A stretch of 64,000 bases of DNA, from assembly GCA_028023455.1 (NCBI GenBank), contig JAQFVV010012420.1:2976001-3040000 (forward strand). The letters are read 5' to 3'. Shown here piece after piece: positions 1 to 11,828 of the stretch. Below the pieces are notes generated by a model. That model was not told the DNA's origin, did not search any database, and was given only the letters and a program-made list of their open reading frames with translations. The DNA comes from Epiperipatus broadwayi. Its lineage: Eukaryota > Onychophora > Udeonychophora > Euonychophora > Peripatidae. A program made the translations under genes and the position numbers. Numbering within the stretch: position 1 is the first letter of the stretch; the number at the start of each line of letters is the position of its first letter.

Positions 1-1360
1 TTACTATAAAAAGCAGGTCACAAAATTTTTTAAAAAATAACTAATTTTTAAATATTATTTACAAAGAAAATAAATGTATAAAATATAAATCCATAAACTA
101 TTTTAGCTTAATTAAGTATGAAAACATTAATTTACACATAAAAAAATAAATAAAAGTCATAATAATAATATATATATTGTTTTATTTAATGTTAAGTTAA
201 TATATATTTAGAAAGAATTTTGTAATTACTATTTTCGTAAATATTTAAATTGTAAAAAGACACTGAAGATGATTTATTCATAAATATGTTGAAATATCAG
301 ATATATTAAAAAATAATAAATTAAAATAATTATTTAATAACACAGACACAACAAAAGTACAAATGTAATAATAATAATAACTCTGAAATAGAGATTTATC
401 GCAAACAAAAATGAGATAAAAATGATTGAAGGGTAAATTACTGATAAAATAATATATGCACATAGTGTGTATATATATGTTCAATCACATATATGTAATC
501 GTAAAAAAACTTTCTTTTACGTGACATTGATTTAAAAAAAATCTAATTGATTAAAATTGAAATTCAAGATTTCTATTTTAAAGCAATTTTCCACGAGTAC
601 AGTACAAATACATATATAATAAGATAAAGGGCAAATATACTCGTAATTAATTAAATATTATCGTAAGTAGTCTTTTGGCCTTCCATAATGGCCATTTTCA
701 ATAGTTCTACTAAAAATGACATCATGTTAAACTAAAAGCTGGTTATAATTATGATTATATTTTATTAATTATATATATTGAACTTTTTATATTATTGTTA
801 TTTTTATAGCATGATAACTGATTTTTTACATATACTATAAAAAATTGTAATAATATAAAATAAATATTACATATCAAAAATATTTTAATATAAATTGGGA
901 TACAGTTTGATAAATTCTGACTCAACTTTTCAATGGCCTAGATATATCAGAAACATTTTGAAAAAAAAAACCCAGCAACTATAATCCAAAACTCTGTTTA
1001 ATCCATTGCATAATATGTGAGTCAATAATATATGCTCATAGCTGAATAGTCCAGATAATGTATTGTTATCAACTGTAATAACTTGACATGATTTCATTTA
1101 ATTTTATTTATGCTCAGATTTACTACTAATAAATTTTCTCTAAAAATATATTAAGTTTGGATTTATATTCATTATTTTCCTTATGTAGTATTTTAAATGT
1201 GAATGAATTTGTTTTAATCCCACAAAAAATAAATATGTGAGGATTATTAATTACAATGCAATCTGTGATCACATGATTGATAAGATACATAAATGAAAGT
1301 TTGCCATAAAGAGAAGGGTACAAAATTATATATATTATACACACAAACACATTTATTTAT
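1..1360. other. AT-rich DNA, nothing recognised
   Basis: Low-complexity A/T-rich sequence with short TA runs. Open reading frames here are at most 74 codons and have the Phe/Ile/Tyr/Leu-rich composition expected of chance frames. No motif, tRNA box or terminal repeat was found. Confidence 0.6.
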
Positions 1361-1760
1361 AAAACAGGCAAAACTCTCCATACAGTAGTGCCACTCAGTG
1401 CAAGCTACAGTAAACAATGGATGCCAGAAGGCTTGTGCATAAAATCCCTATCTAGTGCCTATGCATCCAATATCCCCAGAGTAATTTCTAGCTTGTGGCT
1501 TTTGTCAATGAGGAACCTTGGATCTGAGCACTTCACCTAGATTTTAGGATCTAATGCAACCATCCAGCAGCCACCTTTTATCTCTACTTAACTATAAAAC
1601 TATGAGAATAAAATTGAAAACCCAATGCTATTTTCAATCCAAGCTCATTAGCTTATATAGTCATATAGGTCTGAACTCAGTTCAGTACCCATACATTTTG
1701 GTGTCTTTGGTTCTTTAATAACCACAGCCACCACTATTCTATTAGGCAGGATTGGTATTA
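1361..1760. repeat. Unclassified, less AT-rich unit
   Basis: About 200 bases from 1371 are visibly richer in G+C than their surroundings, which suggests an inserted repeat rather than local background. Its left edge (near 1361-1385, reading AGGCAAAACTCTCCATACAG) recurs almost exactly at 1819-1838 inside the loop of the following palindrome, so the two are probably parts of one element. No coding motif could be read in either strand. The family is not recognised. Confidence 0.4.
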
Positions 1761-1902
1761 AACTATTAAACATCACATGATCACCATTTCTTATGTTTGC
1801 TCATAACTGTTATTAAAACAGCCAAAACTCTCCATACAGTTTTGCCTGTAACAGTTATGAGAAAGCATAAGAAATGGTGATCATGTGATGTTTAGTGGTT
1901 TA
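1758..1902. repeat. Palindrome, about 66-bp arms
   Basis: The left arm (1758-1829) and right arm (1837-1902) are near-perfect reverse complements. Each contains ATCACATGATCACCATTTCT or its complement. The short loop contains CTCCATAC, which is also found at the edge of the preceding unit. The RNA or single strand would fold into a long hairpin. It could be a foldback or MITE-like element, or paired termini of a larger element. No flanking target duplication was identified. Confidence 0.7.
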
Positions 1903-2613
1903 ACATTCATATATACTGTATGATAATAATGCTAATTCTTATTGCTAGTTGCTGAAATATCAAGATATATCTTCATCATTAAATCCAAGTCCCCAAAAAT
2001 TGTCACATGCTAATTAGATCTGGAAAAAAACTTAACTAAGCAATAGTTTTGTCTTGTTATTCTATTTAATTTTATACTAAATATAAAAACTTTTTTTTAA
2101 ATAATTGGAGTTATAAAATATAAAAAAAAGGAGTGATATGGAACTTCATAGTAAAAGTATCTATATACTAACAGATGTATTAGATTTGCTTCATAGACAT
2201 CGCACAACATCTTATGTCCAAGAAATATTTTTTCCTTTAGTACATTTTATTTATAGCCTTCATAATTTTGTTTTCACTAAAGACAAATATTATGTATTTT
2301 GTCTTCTTTGACACATAGTAATATTTGTCTATGTCCATAGCTAATCTTCTAAATTTTTCTGAATTGTAGTCCATGGCTAAAAGCATTTCAGTAATAACAA
2401 TGTAATTCAATTACCTCTTTTTATATTCAAATAGAAGATTTAATATTAAAAACTAGTGTTTCATTTAACTTGTGTTAAACATGTACTTTCAATTTTCAAA
2501 ATGAAATTCCATGACTAACTATATTTTTAATTTTGACATATATGGAATTTTAATAGTTATTAACTAAAAAGATTACTTAAAATCACACTTTTCTTTATGT
2601 TTGCCGTAATATT
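1903..2613. other. No feature seen
   Basis: AT-rich sequence without coding potential, tRNA boxes or inverted repeats that I can support. Confidence 0.5.
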
Positions 2614-2850
2614 CTATAAATATAATTTGTCCAAACTTCAAACACTTTTTAGCAAAACTCTTTATTTGTACATACACCTATGTTTCAACTGATCTGCAGT
2701 CTTCTTCAGAGCAACTTTATTTTTTTTAGAAGATCAAAATAAAGTTGCTCTGAAGAAGACTGCAGGTCAGTTGAAACATAGGTGTATGTGTATGTACAAA
2801 TAAAGAGTTTTTCTAAAAAGTGTTTGAAGTTTGGACAAATTATATTTATA
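2614..2850. repeat. Head-to-head pair of PLE-type termini with hammerhead-like core
   Basis: The left arm (2614-2722) is the reverse complement of the right arm (2736-2850), apart from a 6-base GTATGT duplication in the right arm. Each arm reads CTGAAGA, then a 5-bp hairpin (GACTG / CAGTT), then GAAAC, then a second short hairpin (ACATA / TATGT) followed by A, then AATAAAGAG. In the right arm the core is 2750-2777; in the left arm it lies on the minus strand at about 2682-2709. CUGANGA and GAAA are the two conserved boxes of hammerhead ribozymes, and hammerheads are known from the terminal repeats of Penelope-like elements. A convincing stem I was not found, so activity is unproven. The centre is the 5' side of both arms. 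Confidence 0.65.
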
Positions 2851-3274
2851 ACTAAAGAGATTGTTTTTAGTTTATCAGCCATTTCCAGTAGCTTGATAAG
2901 AGTATTAAAAAATTATTTCCTGACTATTAATAAATATTTTAAAAGGCTATTATTTGCAAAAGACATAGCTGATAGCTTTATTCTAGACATCTAAATTTTT
3001 TCTTTATTTTATAATCCTAGGTTAGGCATATAAAATGAATTTCCATTAAATCATTAAGTTGATTTACATTGGAGATGGTTTTGTATCTTTTATTTTTTCA
3101 CTCAGTTTGTTTAGTTATATTTAAATTTATTGGAAAATCAAGATTTTAAAATCACAGCAACATAACTCAAGTAAATATTATTTAATAATATCAAATAATA
3201 CCATTAAAAATATTTTACTATCTAAATTTTGACATACATATTATTACTTTTAATATTGAAATAAAAAGTAAATC
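2851..3274. other. No feature seen
   Basis: AT-rich sequence following the palindrome. The frame open from about 2782 to 2994 is mostly outside the palindrome and has no recognisable motif. Confidence 0.5.
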
Positions 3275-3535
3275 GAATGATTTATTGCCTTGGAGTTCAC
3301 AAAAAGTTTGAGTACTGAAAGAGTTAGGCTGCAATCCATAAATTTTTAGCATTACAGTCTGATGCTTAATCATTACACTAAATCGCACAGAGCAAAAACA
3401 ATCAAATAGCTTATTGCTTGAAAATTTATCAAAAGTTTGAGTTTCAGAAGTGACAGATCTGGAACCATAACTCCTGAATCTTGAGCTTGAAAATCCATCA
3501 CTTTTACCATTGCATTAAACCATGCAGACAATATT
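3275..3535 (-). repeat. Two tandem copies of tRNA-like SINE family B
   Basis: Two diverged copies of one unit, about 3275-3400 and 3405-3535, lie head to tail on the minus strand. In the second copy the minus strand starts GCATGGTTTAATGCAATGG with a box A-like element and continues to TTATGGTTCCAGATC, which resembles box B. The body then contains ACTCAAACTTTTGAT and TTTTCAAGCAATAA. Other copies are at 6835, 40435 and 44965. All are heavily mutated, so the tRNA origin is an inference from box spacing. Confidence 0.5.
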
Positions 3536-3562
3536 ATAACAAACAATTCAAATAAAATTTGT

Positions 3563-3756
3563 ATTTACATATTGGACTATTTTCATCAACTTTAGAAAAA
3601 TTTAGTAGCTTTATTAAAATTTTTCAATTACATTCAACGGTTAATAATACTACATAGGTTAGTATATGCACAATGTTTTGAAAGATATCATGCTCTTCTC
3701 CTCTTCAGGTGTTGCTGGCCTGATCAGTGACAGTACTAGCATGGAAATCAAACTTG
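3563..3756 (-). repeat. SINE family A, 5'-truncated left half of a palindrome
   Basis: Minus-strand copy of the family described at 3757, lacking the tRNA head. It starts just downstream of box B. It retains the CTGAAGA box (complement of 3702-3708) and a degenerate second box CAAAAC (complement of 3675-3680), followed by ATTGTGCATATACTAACC. It abuts the plus-strand copy head to head. Confidence 0.7.
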
Positions 3757-4026
3757 GAGATGTTTTAGTTGGTTTGAGCATTAACTTAAAATTCAATATT
3801 TAAGATTCTAAGGGTCCATGTTTGATTCTCATGCTAGTACTGTCACTGATCAGACCAGCAATACCTGAAGGAGAGAGGAATAATACATCTCAAAACATTG
3901 TGCATATACTAACCTGTGTGATATTACTAACAATTTAATGTAAATGGAAAATTTAACTAAAGTTAAATTTTTCCAAAGACAACCAATACTTAATATTAGA
4001 TGATGAAAATAGTTCAATATATAAGT
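3757..4026 (+). repeat. SINE family A (tRNA head, hammerhead-like/PLE-type tail)
   Basis: A tRNA-like head (TTTTAGTTGGTTTGAGCAT as box A region; GTTTGATTCTC as box B) is followed by CATGCTAGTACTGTCA and CCAGCAATACCTGAAG. Next come a GAGAG-type hairpin, CAAAACATTGTGCATATACT, and an A/T-rich 3' part containing GATGATGAAAATAG. Other copies lie at 11513 (minus) and 13559 (plus). The across-copy consensus box A reads TAGCTCAATTGGTTAGAGTG, a near-perfect RNA polymerase III A box, and the consensus B box is GGTTTGATTCC. The central part has the CTGAAGA / hairpin / GAAAC layout of hammerhead-bearing PLE termini. Confidence 0.75.
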
Positions 4027-6829
4027 ACAACTAATATACCATCAATACAAACATTCAGAAAAACAATTAGAATAAAACTATTAACTTTTGATATTTTTTT
4101 TCTTCTCTTTATTTTTTAAATAGTACTGTATATAATTTTTTTGGAATAAAACTATGAAATAAAATTAATTATAAGTGTGTAAGCTTGTGGTTAAGACCTG
4201 TAGAGGTCCCTACCTTCGCATTTTCAAGCGCACATGCTTTAGGTTTATTGCCTTAGTAAATATTAAAAGTATTTTGTAAAATAGATAATGCTTTTTTTTT
4301 TTTTTAGAAAAATTTTTTTTTACTGATATTGATGTAAGTTTGAAGACTGAAAACTTTCATCAATGAGAACAAATATTTTATTTTATACAAACATGCCCAC
4401 AATTTTATATGCGTAAATGGTTATGTTAGTTGATATGAAAAAACATTTTTTGTTGTTGTTCATAATAAGACACCCAATATGCATTATTTATTTCAACATA
4501 CATGTCGTATGTTCAGATAATGCTTTATTTGCGTAATCATATCAAGTTAATCTCTTTCAATCACTTCTAATTGAAAATAGTGAATGAAGGTTAAATATAT
4601 ATAAATAATAAATAGATGGAAGAGATTTATAGTTAAAAAAAAAATCTGCATATGCACACAGTAAAAAAGCCCAAAGATGCATACATATAAAGAAAAAATA
4701 AGATTAAATAAAGTGTCAAATTTGAAATTATTAACGATATTTAAAAAAAATAATTGTTTTAATTACATCACAAGTACTTTCTATAAAAGTAATTAAAATC
4801 TTGCATAATTTCAAATTCTTAAACAGTTTATTAAGCTAAAAAGAAACAAGGTTCAAAAATACCTAAAAATAATTCTACTTTTGAAATAAACAAGTACTAA
4901 AAATACTTGGGAAAATAAATCGTTTACAAAAATATCGTAATATGTTTAAGGAGGCTCTTCAATGAAATATATTTTTATCTAAATAAATACATAAATCATA
5001 TGACAAGTTTATTTTATTATCCTAAAAAATTATTTAAAAAAATAATTAATCATGTTTTTTAAAAAAAAGTAATTTGAAGTTTAAATGTGGAAAATTCAGA
5101 TTAAACCTTAGACCTTTTAAAGATCAAAATACAAATATACCTACTGGAAAAAACTAGAAATACCTACTCGAAAAAGCTAGAAAAATGTGTGAGTATATAT
5201 AATATAGTTTTATATAGTTTTGCATTATAATGTAGTTAGACTGCTAATTTATTTATAGAACACTTGTTTAAATTATTTAAATTTAAATTAAAATCTACAT
5301 TTAAATTCAAAACTTATTTCTTTATTAGAATTGTGAAAAAAATATGTTTTAAAAAATAACACATTAAAATAAAGCTTGCAAATTTGGAGAATGTTGGATA
5401 TAGGTCAAACAGTAAAACATATTTTACACAACCCTTTGCAGATCCAAGCTATTCCAATAATCCTTATACAGAGAAACAGAGAAGAAAAAGAAATTACTCA
5501 CCAAAATAGTAAAATGATGAGTGGAAGGTATTGCTATTTTTCCTTCTTTGTTTTAGTGTCTGCGTAAAAATTGTTAACTTCCTAGATCGTTAGCTAGGTT
5601 TTCTATAGAATATTTACATAAAATTTTCTATAATTTCTCACAACTTATCCTCTTTGATCGAAATCCTGTTAGCAATATGATGGGTGAATATATTTGTCAA
5701 GATGCAACAAAAAAATCGTTTTTCTGTACATATTTTGTTTTATTGCTTTTCTAAAAAACTTTATTTCTATGTCTAAATAATTTAAAATATGTATTTAAAA
5801 AAGCATTTTTAAAAAATATTTATTTATTTGTCTTATACACAAAATATAACTTGATAATACAACTTTATAATTATTCAATCTTCTTTTTTTACTATTGAAA
5901 ACTAATACAAAAATTATTTTAATGACAACTTTAAAACAAAAGTAGGCATAAAAATTCTTCTTTGATATATTTTATGCTACCTTGTCCAAGATAAAAACGG
6001 ATAATTTCATTTTAAATAGCAGCATACAAACACTACATTTCAATAAATAAACTATTTTAATACATTACTGATAATCTTATTTTAATCCATATATTAATTA
6101 TTCTTTACCTGAGAAGATTTTATTTTGTATAATAAGTTTATTATAATTTATACAGACTTTTGTTAAAATAAAAGTACATCATATGACATCTTCATCCCCT
6201 GATTACACATTGCTTTTCAAGAGGAAACTCTACTTACCTTACTACAATGCTGGCATCTATTGTAAAGTTTTATATCAAGTAAAATACCAAATATTAGTGA
6301 TTATCAAATTTATTTAATCTTTGTTAATACAATTTTGTTTAGAATTTATTTATAAATTTTCAGTACCATCAAAATATAATTTAGTATGCATTTCATACTC
6401 AAAACAATGACATTTAGTAGGTTACCTTTGTGATAGTTGCATTAAAAATATTTTACTCACTTTCATAAAAAAAAATAATGTCCATTTTTTAGAAGTATCT
6501 ACTATCAATGCTAAATCTGAACACCTTTTAAACACTAAAATTACTATTTTGGACTTCAGGATGGTATGTAGAGGAATATATCAGAAGTATTTTTCATATG
6601 ATTTACTAATAATATAGCAGTTTATCCTCTGATGAAATTCTTGAGAAAGTAGCAAAGATAAAAATCTCTTCAATCAGGCTTATTGAAAATTAAGTTTTAA
6701 AGTATTTGCTGAGAGAAAAGACAATACTCTTAATAGTTGAAGAAGAATACTTAAATTTGAGTTTGAATTTAAAGGAATACTTTTCTAGTAATAAAATATA
6801 TAAAACATAAAGCTGTAAAAATAATCAAA
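4027..6829. other. AT-rich DNA, little recognised
   Basis: Mostly A/T-rich with homopolymer runs. Bases 4181-4255 are less AT-rich and contain CTTGTGGTTAAGACC and CCTTCGCATTTTCAAGC. These could be a decayed tRNA-like head, but this is weak. The 63-codon frame at 5376 has no motif and looks accidental. Confidence 0.4.
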
Positions 6830-6834
6830 TGGGT

Positions 6835-6960
6835 AGTTTATTGCTCAGGAATTCATATGAAGTTTGAACACTGAAGGTGACAGAATTAGGCCACAATTCC
6901 TAGAGTTTAAATGACAAAGTCTGTCACTCTACCTCTACATTAAGTCACACAGGGCATCTG
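6835..6960 (-). repeat. SINE family B copy
   Basis: Minus-strand copy related to 3275-3535. It has a box A-like start TGTGTGACTTAATGTAGAGG and continues GACAGACTTTGTCATTTAAA, GGAATTGTGGCC and TTCTGTCACCTTCAGTGTTC. Its end, TTCCTGAGCAATA, matches the other copies. It is heavily drifted. Confidence 0.5.
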
Positions 6961-9900
6961 AAGAATAATCACTTAAGAATAATCACAGCTTGCCAGTTAT
7001 TTGTCAATACACATAATTTACATACTTTTTATGCTGTATTAACTTTGATAAATTATTCCAAATTATTTTCATTAGTATCTTTATTTCTTGTTTTTTAATA
7101 TTCATAAATACTCTAAAGATTACAACTGATTTTTTACATTCTTTTCAGTTTTTAAATCTTTAGCATACTTTCAATAATTTTTTATTTTCAAGATATCTTT
7201 TTTTATATTTTTTAATCAATATTTTAAATTTTATTTACCATTTTGCTGAACCATCTTAAAAACATTCATTTATCTTTCTTCTATTTTCTTAATAGTCCAA
7301 GATTTAGGCTTCATATAAAGCTAGATCTAGACTAAACATTTAATAAACTTCTTAATTTCTGTTTTAAAAGCCCACAAAAGAATTTTATTTTCTTACTTAA
7401 CTATTTCATTCTCATTTAAATGTATTTTTCACTTATTTTCTCCATTATCACTTAACCAGCTTTCAAAGGAAATATTTAAAAATGTTAACCTATTTTAAAG
7501 TCACCTTTTAAGTAACAAGTTCATTTTATTTTTACTTTCTATTTACCTAATTTTAGTTTACTCAGATTTATTTTAATCATAATGAACTTCCTCTAAGATT
7601 AATTCCAGGGTCTGAAATTTAATATTCAATTACCATTTTTTAAAAATAAACTTTAAATAAAATATGAAATAAGGACATCTTTGCAGTACATGAAATCAAT
7701 ATCACTTAATCATATATTTCAAACCTGAATTTTAGGAAAACATTTGTTCCAATTCCTCTTTAAAATAACTAGCACAATAACTTCATATTTGTTTCAAAGT
7801 CTGTCTTTTTCTGTTTGCAAAAAGTTACTTATTTATAATAACATGGATAAACATCTTTGAAAGTGTTGGCAGAGAAGAATAATTATTTTAAAAATCCTAA
7901 ATAAAAAAAATATTCCAGATTTAGTCAAAAATTTAATTAAAAATAGTGTAGAAATAATCATTCCTTAGAGATAATCCTATAGCCCAACAATATTTCATAT
8001 TTATGACATTTGATTCCAAATCATGTTACAGGTATTGAAACTTGTGGATAATAATGAATCATATTATGATACGGACTTTTAATACATATATATATATGCA
8101 GTTATGCTCACATGTATGCACATGTTAGAAATATGTTTCATATATGTATAGGTAAGTTTATACCCTATATATGCAATGAAAACAAAAACTCACTAAAATG
8201 TACAACTTTTTTTTTGTTAATTTCTAATTTCTTATATATTTTATTTATTACTTTTTTCAATAGCAGATAACTGAAGTAGTAGATATGAAAAACATAGTTA
8301 AGCAGAGTACTGCATACTAAATGACCAGTGTAACTATTTATTACGTGCTACATTAATATTTATTCATTGGTCTTCACAGTTTATTTTTAAAATAAAAGCA
8401 TAAAATACTATATAATAATATACAATATTAGATTTATGATCAGAAAGACTGAAACTGTCCTAGATTGAGGAATATTTGTGTATATGTATATACAAAAAAA
8501 GAAAATGATCTTAAAAACAGAACACACACACATGCATTAAAATTTAGTAGGTGAATCAATTTTTGACAGCATTATCTTTTTTTTTTTTTATCTTTAAAGC
8601 AATTTGGTTTGGTGTTTTGTAGTATAACTATAATAAATTTATTTTAATAATAGCAAAAAAGTTTTCTAATTTGTTAGCCAGATTAAAAATCTCTTAATGT
8701 GGCAGATAATTTTTTTTAAAACTATCATCTTAGAGATTAAGTAATATTATTATTACAATTTCATAAATTATTAAAAAATGGGTTTAAAAAACTTAAAATA
8801 ATTTTTAAAAATAAATAAAAATTTATTATAGTATAAAATATATTTTTAATTTCAAACTTACAACTTATAGTAGAATTCTATTACGAAGATAAATAAAAAA
8901 GGATGCCAAACATTTTGTGATAATCTGATAGTTATTTAAATGTATTATTTTGTAAATGTAATAAACGTAATTTGTTAAAAGGGATTAGCTTTTAATTTTT
9001 ATATTTTTATAGTTAAACATTAAAATCTTCATTTAAAAAACATTCATATTTTATATACATACACATAAAGCAATATATTAATAACTTTTTTCAGAATTCA
9101 TCATTGATATGAATGCCTGTATTTATTATTTATACATTCTTGTTTGTTTGTTGTTGTTTTTTGAATGTCAGATTACAATCGATGATAATTTGATATCAAT
9201 TGCTTGATCACATTACTCTTTATCAAAAAAAAATTTTTTTATAAAAAATTCCTATTTTCAGAAGTTTATTTACTTAACAAACATAAAAAAGCTTTTAAAT
9301 AGCATATGCATCAAGATTGTGAATAGTTTAGCAATTTTATATAGAAATCAATAAGTGAATTACTAATTGGGTTTGGTGTTGGTTGACTATCTGGAAAAAA
9401 AATTAAATAAGTTTATAGTTTAAAAAAATTTCAAGTTTTATTCAGCTGAAATTGAAATTTAACTCATAGATATAGTAATTGAATACACTGACCATTATGT
9501 CACAAGATCTTTCTTAATATACATAACATAATGATAAATAATATTATTTTCTACAAAAACAGAAACATGATTTCATTTGATGTAAATATAGTGGAGCACA
9601 ACTTTTGTTACAAATCTGGATGAAACCTAAAAACTTTTTCTCAACTGGTAGAGAATTTCCCTGCAAATATAGCATTGATTTTTTTAAGTATTCATCTTAG
9701 GCTATCACAGTAATTTATTTTATTACTGATTAGTAAATAAATATCCACCTATTATTAGCTAGAGAGTAAACAAAAAACCCAAAAAGCTTCACAAATTGTA
9801 ATTAAATAGCCTGATGAGCTTTTTATTCACTCATCTTTTATAGAAAAAACTGAAAACTCTCTGAATGCCATAAATTAATTTTTTTAATGATATTTTGTCT

Positions 9901-10130
9901 ATGTCCTCATTAAAAAATTTTTTTTTCTATCATCACTTACTCAGATGGTTAAATAAAGTTGGAGCATCAAAACAGAAGAGGAGGACAACAGTTCTATTCA
10001 AATAATCAAACTGCATTAATTTTCTTTTTTTTTTTTTACTTTTCTCAGCTGAAACTGATTCAGAAAATTGCCATTCTCAGTTAAATTGTGCAGTTTTTTC
10101 TTTAATAAAAAGTATTATTAATTTCTTTTG
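6961..10130. other. AT-rich DNA with weak dispersed-repeat similarity
   Basis: No gene seen. About 7970-8350 resembles 30170-30600 (shared order: TATGACATTTgrTTCCAA, a tail near the TACGGAC/CCGTATTAC motif, then a TA/CA-rich microsatellite block). This suggests a decayed dispersed repeat. A possible tRNA-like fragment lies on the minus strand at 9425-9510 (TGACATAATGGTCAGTG then GAGTTAAATTTC). Otherwise simple A/T sequence. Confidence 0.35.
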
Positions 10131-10170
10131 AAATTTATCTAATAACTATAAAAAAGATATAAATTCTTAC

Positions 10171-10293
10171 CCAAATATTGTCTAATGCCAATTTTATCCA
10201 AATAGAAAACAATTTACAAGATGAATCACATGAACTCTGAGTTACAGTGCAGTCTTCATTGATGAAAAAACTGTTATTGGAATTTAAATAAAC
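10171..10293 (-). CDS. Possible host exon (Cys-containing, LamG/jellyroll-like peptide)
   Basis: On the minus strand a 123-base open segment is bounded by a strong acceptor (T-rich tract ending TTTTTTTTTTCAG just above 10293) and a consensus donor (GTAAGAATTT at 10170-10161). The reading frame is open in exactly 41 codons, so both introns would be phase 0. The peptide starts VYLNSNNSFFINEDCTVTQ, has three cysteines in the middle, and then reads KLFSIWIKLALDNIW. The pattern Cys-x6-Cys-x3-Cys-x3-FSIWIKL resembles the strand preceding FSxxWIK in LamG/concanavalin-like jellyroll domains. This is inference from a short match; no partner exon was found in the window. It could be chance in such AT-rich DNA, because T-rich tracts followed by AG are frequent here. 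Confidence 0.3.
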
Positions 10294-10689
10294 CTGAAAA
10301 AAAAAATTAAAAAAATGTTTACATAATACAAAAACATTTATTCTTATGAACATAATATAATTACGTATAAATTATTATAAAAACTATGAATTAATTTATA
10401 ATAGATGAAGAATGACTTACAACCTACAATACAAAAATAGACATTTCATATTTTCTCTCTCATTTTCACATAAAATACATCTAACGGCCAAATTGTTATC
10501 ATGCGTTTAGCTCCTCTTCTTGGTTTCCTTTGTTTTATTGATAATTGTGAACTCCCTCTTAAGTTATTATATGTTTAATTATTTGTAACAGAATACCAAA
10601 GAGACTTCTGTAAAATCTAATAAAAAATAACATTTTTAATTGTTTACATAATATCACTGAAAACATTATGAGAAGTTTTAAGTTGGATA

Positions 10690-10850
10690 CCCAAAATAAT
10701 ATAAAAGATTTAGAAAGAAACTATGTGAGATGGATGGATAAAATAGGAAAGTTTCTCATATGATATGAAAGAGAAAGAATAGGGATCAGATAACAGGATT
10801 TTATTGGACAAATAATAGTGAAAATAATGATGATATAATACCTAGTTATT
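10690..10850 (+). mobile_element. Decayed 3' fragment of an RTE LINE
   Basis: The segment contains TGTGAGATGGATGGATAAAA and, after a gap, AAAGAGAAAGAATAGGGATC and ATAACAGGATTTTATTGG, ending with AATAATGATGATATAAT. This order and spacing matches the last 150 bases of the RTE copy at 17757-21075 (TGTGAGATGGATGGATGAAA, AAAGAGAGGCTAAAGATC, the (TGA)n tail). It is the C-terminal Arg-Trp-Met-Asp region and the 3' tail of another, older copy. Confidence 0.65.
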
Positions 10851-11512
10851 GTAAAATAAATGATAAAATCTAAAATCCCACACCATTGCAATTTCCAAAT
10901 GACTTTCAAAAGCATCAAGTCTATTTTCAGTAATTAGATATCATGTAGATATTTAAAATTTTTCTTTCTCATTTGTAGAAATTGCTTCAGTATTCCAAAT
11001 TATAAATGACATTATTATATTTATAATAAAATAATGTAATATATGTTATTAAACTTATAAATAGTAAAATAGGAGTTTGTTAATATAACAAGCACTGCTA
11101 AAAATATAATCATATGTTTCACAGTCATCATAGTCTTCATATGTATAATCTTATAAAAAGATTTTTTCTTCAACTCATCTATTCTTATAAGTAAATTTAA
11201 TCTTATCATTCCAATAGTCTCATGACATGATGGTTAGGATACCTTTTCACCATAATCTATAACAATTATAATAAAACTCGCATTTTTCAGAAAATGAACT
11301 ATTTCCAAGTAAGTTCAGGATTTTAAGGTAGTTAACTCATAGCTTTATCTAGTTAGCAATCCAATTACTGATCAGCAAATAGCTATTTAGCTATTCTTAA
11401 CTAGAGAATAAAATAAGACAAGAAATATATAAAAACTTTTATCAACTGGATTTTAACTAGATGTTGTATAGTGTTTTCCTAAATAATTGCGATGATGGTG
11501 TTTTAGTTGTAT
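10851..11512. other. No gene; possible tRNA-like scrap
   Basis: A/T-rich. At 11217-11250 the sequence CATGACATGATGGTTAGGAT resembles a tRNA A-box region and recurs (as complement) near 47430 and loosely near 56975. No B box was found here. Nothing else is recognisable. Confidence 0.35.
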
Positions 11513-11790
11513 TTATATATTAGACTATTTCCATCATCTAATATTAAATGTTGAATGTCTTTAGAAAACTTTAACTTTATTTAAATCTTCCAATGACATT
11601 CAACTGTTAATAATAGCACCCAGGTTAATATATGCACAATGTTTCAAGAGATATTATTTTCCTCTATTTTTTAGGTATTGCTGGCCTGACCAGTGACAAT
11701 ACTAGCATGGGAATTGAGTCTGTACCCTTAGATTCTTGAATATTGAATTTTAACTTAACACTCTAACCAATTGAACTATCCTGACAAAGG
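11513..11790 (-). repeat. SINE family A copy, left of PLE
   Basis: The minus strand starts GTCAGGATAGTTCAATTGG with a good A box (TAGTTCAATTGGTTAGAGTG at 11755-11776 on the complement). It then has AGACTCAATTCCCATGCTAG with a decayed B box, CCAGCAATACCTAAAAAATA, a hairpin around ATAATA, and an intact TTGAAACATTGTGCATAT. It ends near GGAAATAGTCTAATATATAA. The 5' flank ATTTCTACTGACTGTTACC is shared with the copy at 13559, so the repeated unit extends slightly beyond the tRNA head. Confidence 0.75.
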
Positions 11791-11828
11791 TAACAGTCAG
11801 TAGAAATTTCATATAAATATCTGTGAGG

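Noticed and set aside
9628-9680. tRNA or exon at CTCAACTGGTAGAGAATTTC
   Set aside because: One A box-like match only, no B box at the right distance, no pairing acceptor stem, and no convincing splice context.
10043-10110. Possible plus-strand exon after a TTTTCAG acceptor
   Set aside because: Short, no convincing donor, overlaps the region antisense to the better-supported minus-strand candidate, and contains no family motif.
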